Positions 57,974 through 64,000 of a DNA stretch of 64,000 bases are shown here, piece after piece. The notes under the pieces are model-generated. The model ran no database searches. It was given only the letters and a program-made list of their open reading frames with translations, and was not told the DNA's origin. Position numbers and translations under genes: made by a program. How positions within the stretch are numbered: the stretch's first letter is position 1; each line of letters begins with the position of its first letter. Source of the stretch: Hymenobacter metallilatus (GTDB taxonomy: Bacteria; Bacteroidota; Bacteroidia; Cytophagales; Hymenobacteraceae); assembly GCF_003944705.1 (NCBI RefSeq), contig NZ_RWIS01000001.1, forward strand, positions 1-64,000, read 5' to 3'.

Positions 57974-60427
57974 CTAGTGGCCACTGCTGCCAACCCCGCT
58001 GGCAGCGGGCGGCTGGTTGCGCAGGTTGGTTTCAAACAGCTTTAGAATACGCTTGTACTCGTCGGTCCAGGAGGAGGACTCCACGAACCCGTGGTCCTCA
58101 ACCGGATACACGGCCAGCTCCCAGTTCTCCTTTTTCAGCTCGATGAGCCGCTGCGACAGGCGCACGATGTCCTGAAAATGCACGTTGGTATCCACCATGC
58201 CGTGGCACATCAGCAAGGCACCTTTGAGGCCGGCGGCGTAGTTGATGGGCGAGGAGCGGGCGTAGGCCAGGGAGTCGTTGTAGGGCTCGTTGAGGATGTT
58301 ATCGGTGTAGCCGTGGTTGTAGTGGGCCCAGTCGGTAACGGAGCGCAGGGCGGCACCGGCCCGAAATACCTCGGGCTGGGTGAACATGGCCATCAGGGTG
58401 ATGAAGCCGCCGTAGCTGCCCCCGTAAATACCAATGCGCTGGGGGCTTACGCCGTATTTCTCGGTCAGCAGCCGGGCCCCGTCTACCTGGTCGGTGAGGT
58501 CCTTGCCGCCCATGTAGCGGTAAATGCCGGTGCGCACGTCGCGGCCGTAGCCGCTGGAGCCGCGGTAGTCGATGTCCAGCACGGTGTAGCCCCGGTCGGC
58601 CAACAGGTTATGGAACATGTACTCGCGGAAGTACTGGCTCCACCACTTGTGCGCGTTCTGGAGGTAGCCGGCTCCGTGCACGAAGATGACGGCCGGGCCC
58701 TGGGGCTGCGTAATAGCCGGGCGGTAGAGGCGGGCGTACACGTCAGATCCGTCGCGGGCTTTGTAGCTGATGACCTCGGGGGCGCGCCAGGGGTAACTTT
58801 CAAACTCCGGCGTGGTGCTGTGGGTGAGGCGGCGCATCTTAGCCCCCGGCTTGTTTTCCATCACATACAGCTCCCAGGGCTGGTTACTGGTGCTGTAGCG
58901 CAAGGCCAGGGTTTTCTCGTCGGGCGAGAGACTAACCTCGTAGCCGCCGGGCTGGGTAGTGATTCGGGTGAGCGGCCCGCCTTCCAGTGGCATGGAATAG
59001 AAGTGCTGCTCGCCGGGGTGGGTTTGGTTGGCGGTGAGGTACCAGGTTTTCCGGCTGCGGCTGAGTTGGGCGCGCTGCACCTCAAACCGGCCGCTGGTGA
59101 GGGCCTTTTTCTGGCCCGTATTTACATCCACCGTGTACAGATGGGAGTAGCCGGTTTCCTCGCTCTGAAACCAGATGCGGCGCGAGTCGGGCAGCCAACC
59201 CACGTTGCCTTCGTCATAGCCAATGCCGGGGCCGTTGATCCAGGCGTCGTCGTGCTGGCGGTCCAAGAGCCTGATTTGCTGGGTTGCGGGGTCCAGGGCT
59301 ACAATCCACCGGTCCTTGTTGTCGGTGCTGCGGATAACCAGGAAGGCCCGCTGCCCGTTGTCGGACCAGAACGGGCCGTAGGGCACCACGCGGCGCTGCT
59401 CAGTAGCGGGTTTTTCTTTTTTGGCGGCGGCCTTGCTGGTATCGGCCGGCACAGGGGCTTTGGCTTGCAGCTGGTACTCCTTGCGGTAAGCCGGCTGCTC
59501 ATCCAAGCCCTTCAACTCTTTATAGCCCAGCACAAACGTAGTATCGCGCCCCACGTCGTACAGGCCCAGCTGGTAGGCTGTTTGGGGCGCCCCCACCTTG
59601 GTGCGGGTGCTGATATCCTCAGTAAAGCCGGAAGCCGTAACGAAGTTGGGCACCAGGGCCACCTTTTCGCCGGAGGGCTCCTGCGTGAGGGTGTAGGTAA
59701 CGTAGCGGCCATCGGGCGAGAGGCGCAGGTTGCGCACGGTTTGCTGGCCCAGGTATATAGCTTTGGGCCGTAGCCGGGCCAGGGCTTTCTGCTGGCGCTG
59801 CCGGGCCCGGGCATCCTGCTCCTTGCCGCGCAGCACCTCAAACAGAGCCAGCTGCTGGGCTTTCAGAAACTTCTCTTCCTTATCGGTGGGCTCATTGGAA
59901 GCCGGCCGGGGGCCACGGCGGAAATCGGTGCGCTGCACGGTTTCGCCGGTGGCGGGGTCCCAGGTAAACAGGTTGCCGCCCCGGGTGTAGCTGATGGCCC
60001 CCTCCTGCAAGGCAAACTGCGGCTCGGTTTCCCGCTCGGCCGTGTTGGTTATCCGGCGGCGGCGCTGGGTTTTGAGGTCGAGCAGGTAAATATCCCCGTC
60101 CTTTTCGTACACCTTGCGGGTGTAGTGCTGGTCGTACTCACCGCTGGTGGCAGGCAGGCTCAGCTGTTCCCGCAGACTCACCTTGCGCGGGGTGCCGCCC
60201 TGGGGCGCGAGGCGGTAGAGCGAGTCGCGGCGGGCTTTTTCGGGGTTCCAGCTGAAGTAAATGGTTTTGCCATCCTCGGCCCACTGCACGTTGCTGGGCG
60301 AAGTACCCAGCCATTGCGCCGGCTCGCGCATGATTTTCTCGACGGTAAGCGGACTGAGCTTCTGGGCGTAGGTGGGCAGCGCCAGCAGCAGGCCGGCGGA
60401 TAAGAATAGGTGTACAGGTTTGAGCAT
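57974..60427 (-). CDS. secreted S9-family (prolyl oligopeptidase/DPP-IV-like) peptidase
   Basis: 817 residues. A signal peptide (1-21, ending PTYAQ) is followed by an eight-bladed-type beta-propeller (about 30-560) and an alpha/beta-hydrolase domain. The nucleophile Ser is in YGGSYGGF (about residue 671), the Asp in MVDTNVHFQ (about 745), and the His in VEDHGF (about 778). The family cleaves small peptides after Pro or Ala, in the periplasm for this exported form. An extra Lys/Ala-rich insertion (about 325-350) sits in the propeller. It is a single-gene unit. Confidence 0.95.
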   Translation of the reverse strand: MLKPVHLFLSAGLLLALPTYAQKLSPLTVEKIMREPAQWLGTSPSNVQWAEDGKTIYFSWNPEKARRDSLYRLAPQGGTPRKVSLREQLSLPATSGEYDQHYTRKVYEKDGDIYLLDLKTQRRRRITNTAERETEPQFALQEGAISYTRGGNLFTWDPATGETVQRTDFRRGPRPASNEPTDKEEKFLKAQQLALFEVLRGKEQDARARQRQQKALARLRPKAIYLGQQTVRNLRLSPDGRYVTYTLTQEPSGEKVALVPNFVTASGFTEDISTRTKVGAPQTAYQLGLYDVGRDTTFVLGYKELKGLDEQPAYRKEYQLQAKAPVPADTSKAAAKKEKPATEQRRVVPYGPFWSDNGQRAFLVIRSTDNKDRWIVALDPATQQIRLLDRQHDDAWINGPGIGYDEGNVGWLPDSRRIWFQSEETGYSHLYTVDVNTGQKKALTSGRFEVQRAQLSRSRKTWYLTANQTHPGEQHFYSMPLEGGPLTRITTQPGGYEVSLSPDEKTLALRYSTSNQPWELYVMENKPGAKMRRLTHSTTPEFESYPWRAPEVISYKARDGSDVYARLYRPAITQPQGPAVIFVHGAGYLQNAHKWWSQYFREYMFHNLLADRGYTVLDIDYRGSSGYGRDVRTGIYRYMGGKDLTDQVDGARLLTEKYGVSPQRIGIYGGSYGGFITLMAMFTQPEVFRAGAALRSVTDWAHYNHGYTDNILNEPYNDSLAYARSSPINYAAGLKGALLMCHGMVDTNVHFQDIVRLSQRLIELKKENWELAVYPVEDHGFVESSSWTDEYKRILKLFETNLRNQPPAASGVGSSGH

Positions 60428-60540
60428 ACAGGCAGGTGGTTGCAGTACCGCAACTTACGACGCTGTAGCTGATGCATAATACTGGATGAGAGTAGAATTT
60501 ACCTCTACACTCCTTACTATTCTCTTAAGATGCTATTACC

Positions 60541-60882
60541 TTATTTTCGGATTCTTTTGTTGAAGAAATTCACAAGGCAATAAACGGCGAGAGTGGCCAC
60601 AAAGGGCGCAACACCAACGAGCAGGTTAAATACATCAGCAGATTCTCGGAAGGGCACATTAATAAACATGGTCCATACCAACAATACGGTTAAAATATAG
60701 GCCAAACTCATCCAGGCTTTTGTAGCATACGCCAATCGGCTGAGCAGAAGGATTGCTGTAAATAAGACAACCGAGCCGAATTGAATAAAGAACGGCACAA
60801 GTACGTCCTCGCCGTGTGCAAACGCCAAAGCAGGCATTAGCAGAAAACCCAATAACAGGCAGGCTTTTCTCTGATACTGCAT
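60541..60882 (-). CDS. small membrane protein, unknown function
   Basis: 113 residues. A signal-like N-terminus (LLLGFLLMPALAFAHGED) is followed by three membrane helices (about 27-47, 54-74, 83-106) and a basic tail (NKRIRK). The DNA is visibly richer in A/T than the neighbouring genes, with codons such as TTA, ATA and AAT. No recognised domain. It could be an acquired or weakly expressed gene. It is transcribed alone. Confidence 0.75.
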   Translation of the reverse strand: MQYQRKACLLLGFLLMPALAFAHGEDVLVPFFIQFGSVVLFTAILLLSRLAYATKAWMSLAYILTVLLVWTMFINVPFRESADVFNLLVGVAPFVATLAVYCLVNFFNKRIRK

Positions 60883-60934
60883 AAGGAACGGGAACGATTA
60901 AAGTGTTTGAATTGCACCCTGAAGAGCTTCCGAA

Positions 60935-61579
60935 CTACACACTCCCGTTTTTCCACGCCTTCAACTCGGCCTGGAGGTTGCGGCGGGCGGCGGCATCCAG
61001 CTGCCCCCGGAAGGTGGCGGTGTGGTAGAGCAATGGCGTGTGGAGCAGCTTTTCGAGCACCTGACGGCGGCCCCGGCGGTACAGAAAATCGGGGATGAGG
61101 CGGTACTCCTGGCGCACCTGCCGGGCGTACTGCCAGTAGTCGGCCTCGGGGGCACCCAGTATTTGCAGGTCGGCATCCAGGAAGAAGTGCAGGTCCGGGT
61201 CGGCAGGCTGAGATTGGGTATGATCCTGAGTCCGCTCAATGAGGAAGGCTACGCGCTGCTGCCGGGCTGCGGAAAGTGTGGTGTGCTGCAAAAACTCCAG
61301 GGCCAGGGCAGCACTGCGGGCTTCATTATCGGCGCGACGGGTGTGGTACACGGCATCATGGAACCAGATGGCCAACTCCACTACCTCCCGGTCGTGCACC
61401 AGCGCGGGGTACCGGTCCACGGCTTCCAGCAGCGCCCGAATGTGCGGCAAAGCGTGGTAGTGCCGGTCGGAGCCGCCGTAGGCCGCCGCCAGCTGCTGGT
61501 ACGTTGCCGTACGCAGGGCTTCATCGGAGAGAATAGGCGTGGTAAGGTGCTGCCAACGGGCCGCCAATGTGGTATGCAT
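60935..61579 (-). CDS. HD-domain metal-dependent phosphohydrolase-like protein
   Basis: 214 residues of the COG4339 type. Metal ligands are visible in SDRHYHALPHI (His), ELAIWFHDAVYH (His-Asp) and the DNEARSAALALEFL segment. The C-terminal part is helical (YRRGRRQVLEKLL). HD proteins of this group are predicted phosphohydrolases of unknown substrate. ATG 61579 starts MHTTLAARW. It is parallel to and 35 bases downstream of the GNAT gene. Confidence 0.9.
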   Translation of the reverse strand: MHTTLAARWQHLTTPILSDEALRTATYQQLAAAYGGSDRHYHALPHIRALLEAVDRYPALVHDREVVELAIWFHDAVYHTRRADNEARSAALALEFLQHTTLSAARQQRVAFLIERTQDHTQSQPADPDLHFFLDADLQILGAPEADYWQYARQVRQEYRLIPDFLYRRGRRQVLEKLLHTPLLYHTATFRGQLDAAARRNLQAELKAWKNGSV

Positions 61580-61614
61580 AGCGCGAGGATACAGAATAGA
61601 CGAATGTGGCGCGG

Positions 61615-62049
61615 CTAATTGGCCGTGGGTATTCCGTATGGGTTGGCCCGCCGGACCTCCAGATACCGCTCCGGAGCGGCCAGCTCCTGAAACCCAAACT
61701 GCTGGTACAGGCCATGCGCGTCCAGGGTAGCCAGCAGGTGCCGCCGCTGGTTCTGCAGGTCCGGATGGCTCCACACCGTATGCATCAGCTGCTTGCTGAG
61801 GCCCTGCCCCCGGAACTCGGGTAGTACGAACACGTCGCAGAGCCAGGCAAACGTGGCCCGGTCGGTAACTACCCGGGCAAAGGCAGCTTGGCGGCCATCG
61901 GGGGCGTAGGCGCCAAAGTTGAGGGAGTTGGCCAGGGCCCGCTGCACCGTTTCGAACGGAATACCACGGGCCCAGTATGACTCCTCGGCCAGGTAGCGGT
62001 GAATCAGGGCTACATCGAGGCGGGCCGGGTCGGTGCTGACGGTGAACAT
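61615..62049 (-). CDS. GNAT-family acetyltransferase
   Basis: 144 residues. It shows the AARVVTDRATFAWLCDVFV strand pair and the acetyl-CoA loop PEFRGQGLSKQLMHTV (RGQGLS, the typical Q/RxxGxG/A pattern). Its end is LLATLDAHGLYQQFGFQEL and it closes with NPYGIPTAN. It is similar to small GNATs of unknown substrate. ATG 62049 begins MFTVSTDP. It is divergent from the T9SS sugar-dehydrogenase-like gene and upstream of the HD gene. Confidence 0.9.
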   Translation of the reverse strand: MFTVSTDPARLDVALIHRYLAEESYWARGIPFETVQRALANSLNFGAYAPDGRQAAFARVVTDRATFAWLCDVFVLPEFRGQGLSKQLMHTVWSHPDLQNQRRHLLATLDAHGLYQQFGFQELAAPERYLEVRRANPYGIPTAN

Positions 62050-62172
62050 AGCGGGGCTGGGGGTTGGGTGAGCAACAAGAACGAAAAGCCCGTGCAAACC
62101 CGCACCGTTTTTAATCCAAAAATGCTTCTATTACGTTACTCTTCTACTCCACCACCATTTAACTACCTGACT

Positions 62173-63570
62173 ATGAAACACCTTCACACGCTGCTGATTG
62201 GGGCCGCTGCGTATTGCAGCCCGCTGCTACTGTCGGCCCAAACGGCGCCGGTGCTTACCACGTTTCCGGTAGGCAGCACCACCGTTTCGGTTTCGGCCCT
62301 GACCACTGGCCTGCAAGTGCCCTGGGAGCTGGTTTGGGGCCCCGACAATTTCATCTGGATGACGGAGCGCGGCGGCCGCATCAGCCGCGTAAATCCCGCC
62401 ACCGGACAGGTTACGCCGCTGGTTACCTTGTCGGATGTGGTTACCTCCTCGGAGGGTGGCCTGCTGGGCATGGCCCTGCACCCTGATTTGCTCACTACTT
62501 CGCCCTACGTGTACGTGGTGTACAACTACAACGACGCGGGCGGCCAGTACCGGGAAAAGCTGGTGCGCCTCACTTACTCCAACGGTACGCTAAGCAGCCC
62601 GTTGGTGCTGCTGGGTAACATCAGCGCCGTGAGCACGCACAGCGGCTCCCGCCTGCTCATCCTCCCCGACCGAACCCTGCTTATGACCACCGGCGACGCC
62701 CAGAACCGCCCCGCCGCCCAGGACCGGGCCTCGCTCAACGGTAAAATCCTGCGGCTGAATCTGGATGGCACCATTCCGGCCGACAACCCGGTAGCCGGCA
62801 ACGCCAGCTACACCTACGGGCACCGTAACCCCCAGGGCCTGGTGCGGGCCGGCAATGGCAAAATCTACAGCTCGGAGCACGGCCAGGATGCCGAGGATGA
62901 GGTGAACATCATCGAGCCCAACCGCAACTATGGCTGGCCCACCGTGGAAGGCCTGTGCAACCTGCCCGCCGAACAGCCCTTCTGCACCCAAAACAACGTG
63001 CGGGAACCTATTTTCACCTGGGCCCCTACGGTGGGTTGCGCGGGCATCACCTACTACGACCACCCGGCCATTCCGGGCTGGCGTAACAGCCTGCTGGCCT
63101 TGGCCCTGAAAGGAAATAAGCTTACGCAGATTCCGCTGGACGCCACGGGCAGCACAGCCGGCACCGGGGCCTTCACCCTCACCGGCTTCGGGCGCCTGCG
63201 TTCCATTTGCATTTCGCCCCAGGGCAAAGTGTACGTGGGCACCAGCAACCGGGACGGCCGCGCCACCCCCGGTGCCAACGACGACCAGATTCTGGTGCTG
63301 GAGAACCGGCTGTTCACCAGCACCGCCAAGGCCAACACGAGCCAGCTCAGCCTCTGGCCCAACCCGGCACGGACTTCCCTGACTCTGGAACTACCCGCGC
63401 CAGTCACCAACACCACCCCCGCCGATATTCACGATGCCGTAGGCCGGGTAGTACGCACGGCGCAGTTCAACGCGGGCCAGCGGACAACCCAGGTTGGCCT
63501 GCAAGGTCTGCGGCCGGGTCTGTATTCTATTCGTAGCAATAACGTGGTGCAGCGTTTCGTGGTGGAATAA
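62173..63570 (+). CDS. PQQ-dependent sugar-dehydrogenase-like protein with T9SS sorting domain
   Basis: 465 residues. A signal peptide (about 1-20, ending LSAQ) is followed by a GSDH beta-propeller: LQVPWELVWGPDNFIWMTER, GLLGMALHPDLL, THSGSRLLILPDRTLLMTTGD, YGHRNPQGLVR, SSEHGQDAEDEVN and NYGWPTVEG. The C-terminal T9SS type A domain (about 388-465) begins LSLWPNPARTSLTLELP and ends VVQRFVVE. The enzyme is therefore sent through the Por system to the surface, unlike the lipoprotein homologue at 40071-41414. ATG 62173 starts the signal peptide. Confidence 0.93.
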   Translation: MKHLHTLLIGAAAYCSPLLLSAQTAPVLTTFPVGSTTVSVSALTTGLQVPWELVWGPDNFIWMTERGGRISRVNPATGQVTPLVTLSDVVTSSEGGLLGMALHPDLLTTSPYVYVVYNYNDAGGQYREKLVRLTYSNGTLSSPLVLLGNISAVSTHSGSRLLILPDRTLLMTTGDAQNRPAAQDRASLNGKILRLNLDGTIPADNPVAGNASYTYGHRNPQGLVRAGNGKIYSSEHGQDAEDEVNIIEPNRNYGWPTVEGLCNLPAEQPFCTQNNVREPIFTWAPTVGCAGITYYDHPAIPGWRNSLLALALKGNKLTQIPLDATGSTAGTGAFTLTGFGRLRSICISPQGKVYVGTSNRDGRATPGANDDQILVLENRLFTSTAKANTSQLSLWPNPARTSLTLELPAPVTNTTPADIHDAVGRVVRTAQFNAGQRTTQVGLQGLRPGLYSIRSNNVVQRFVVE

Positions 63571-63592
63571 GGCACTGAACCCTCCAAACCAC

Positions 63593-63630
63593 GAAAAGGG
63601 GCCCGACGCAGCTGCGTCGGGCCCCTTTTC
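63593..63630. terminator. bidirectional terminator, perfect 38-base palindrome
   Basis: 63593-63630 is a perfect palindrome (19-base arms, no formal loop) with AAAA and TTTT ends. It lies between the convergent genes ending at 63570 and 63654. Confidence 0.9.
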
Positions 63631-63653
63631 TTAGCGTAGAAGATGCGGATGGA

Positions 63654-64000
63654 CTACTCCAGCACCACCTTCCGTACAATGGTGTACTCACCAACCTGCA
63701 CCTGCAGGTTGTAGATACCCTTGGCCAGGCCCTGAACAGCCAGCGGCTGCTCCAGAGTGCCGCCCCGTACTGCCAGCTTCTGCGTAAGTACCTGCTGGCC
63801 CAGCAGATTAACCAGAGTGGCCTGCACTGCGGTGGCCTGCGTCACTCCGCTCATGCGCAGCGTAAGGCTACCCGTGTTGCTGGGGTTCGGGAATACGCTT
63901 ACCTCGCCACCCGGCAACTCACTGCGGGTACCGGTAATCACGCGCGAAGCACAAATGGTAAACGGACCCACCGGATCGGCCGAGCCGTAGCCAGCCACCA
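63654..64000 (-). CDS. C-terminal part of a T9SS-exported protein
   Basis: About 114 residues are visible, and the gene continues beyond the right edge. The last 80 residues are a T9SS type A sorting domain (VSVFPNPSNTGSLTLRM, then ATLVNLLGQQVLTQKL, then GLAKGIYNLQVQ and the closing VRKVVLE). The upstream part (CASRVITGTRSELPGG) belongs to an unseen N-terminal portion, so the function cannot be told. A bidirectional terminator follows the stop. Confidence 0.88.
   Translation of the reverse strand, partial: VAGYGSADPVGPFTICASRVITGTRSELPGGEVSVFPNPSNTGSLTLRMSGVTQATAVQATLVNLLGQQVLTQKLAVRGGTLEQPLAVQGLAKGIYNLQVQVGEYTIVRKVVLE

Noticed and set aside
58091..59773. 560-residue open frame opposite the S9 peptidase
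   Set aside because: Antisense to a protein with an intact catalytic triad; the composition is that of a GC-rich shadow frame (runs of Gly/Val/Ala/His).

Overview
The window reads as chromosomal DNA of a GC-rich member of the Bacteroidota, most likely a Hymenobacter-like member of the Cytophagales. The evidence is: repeated -7 promoter boxes of the form TAnnTTTG, weak or absent Shine-Dalgarno sequences, type IX secretion (T9SS) C-terminal sorting domains on three proteins, LytS/LytTR two-component pairs, ECF sigma/anti-sigma pairs, outer-membrane beta-barrels with a carboxypeptidase-regulatory-like N-terminal domain, and a short HPF next to a Xer recombinase. No rRNA, CRISPR array, phage or insertion sequence is visible. 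One tRNA (Gly, CCC anticodon) is present.

Layout. 0-8 kb: a partial gene, a small lipoprotein, a small membrane protein overlapping an HMA-AraC regulator, a radical SAM protein, a degenerate alpha/beta hydrolase, GNAT, tRNA-Gly, a CAT-like acetyltransferase and a HAD phosphatase. 8-13.3 kb: one 1742-residue T9SS-exported modular surface protein. 13.5-21 kb: uvrB, lipoproteins, an ECF sigma factor overlapping a membrane-anchored anti-sigma/barrel protein, and wrbA. 21-36.5 kb: two paralogous LytS/LytTR systems with a BcrAB-like ABC exporter, an ECF sigma/anti-sigma/DUF4097 operon and two paralogous outer-membrane beta-barrel receptors. 36.6-46 kb: aroE, DedA, a spermidine-synthase-like methyltransferase, TraB/GumN, a sugar-dehydrogenase-like lipoprotein, phosphosulfolactate synthase with an overlapping partner, and a TPR protein. 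44.6-50 kb: an exopolysaccharide export/control operon (Wza-like, Wzc-like tyrosine kinase, CpsB-like phosphatase, epimerase). 50-64 kb: acyl-CoA dehydrogenase, rpsU, xer, hpf, metK, PAP2, two membrane proteins, an S9 peptidase, an HD hydrolase, GNAT, and two T9SS cargo proteins (the last one partial).

The most interesting signal is regulatory. Three promoters in the 21-36.5 kb region carry a TTkGTTGAATw element whose TTGAAT begins exactly 33 bp before the -7 box. They are those of the ABC exporter, beta-barrel 1 and beta-barrel 2. The second kinase has the same arrangement with TTGAAA. At two of them a second copy lies 21 bp further upstream, the spacing known for LytTR-domain binding sites. 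This suggests one envelope regulon in which the LytS/LytTR pairs control the exporter, both receptors and at least one of themselves.

The second theme is repeats. At least seven families of imperfect or perfect palindromes and short-word tandem repeats occupy intergenic slots. Many abut stop codons and probably serve as terminators. One has been captured in frame inside the radical SAM gene.
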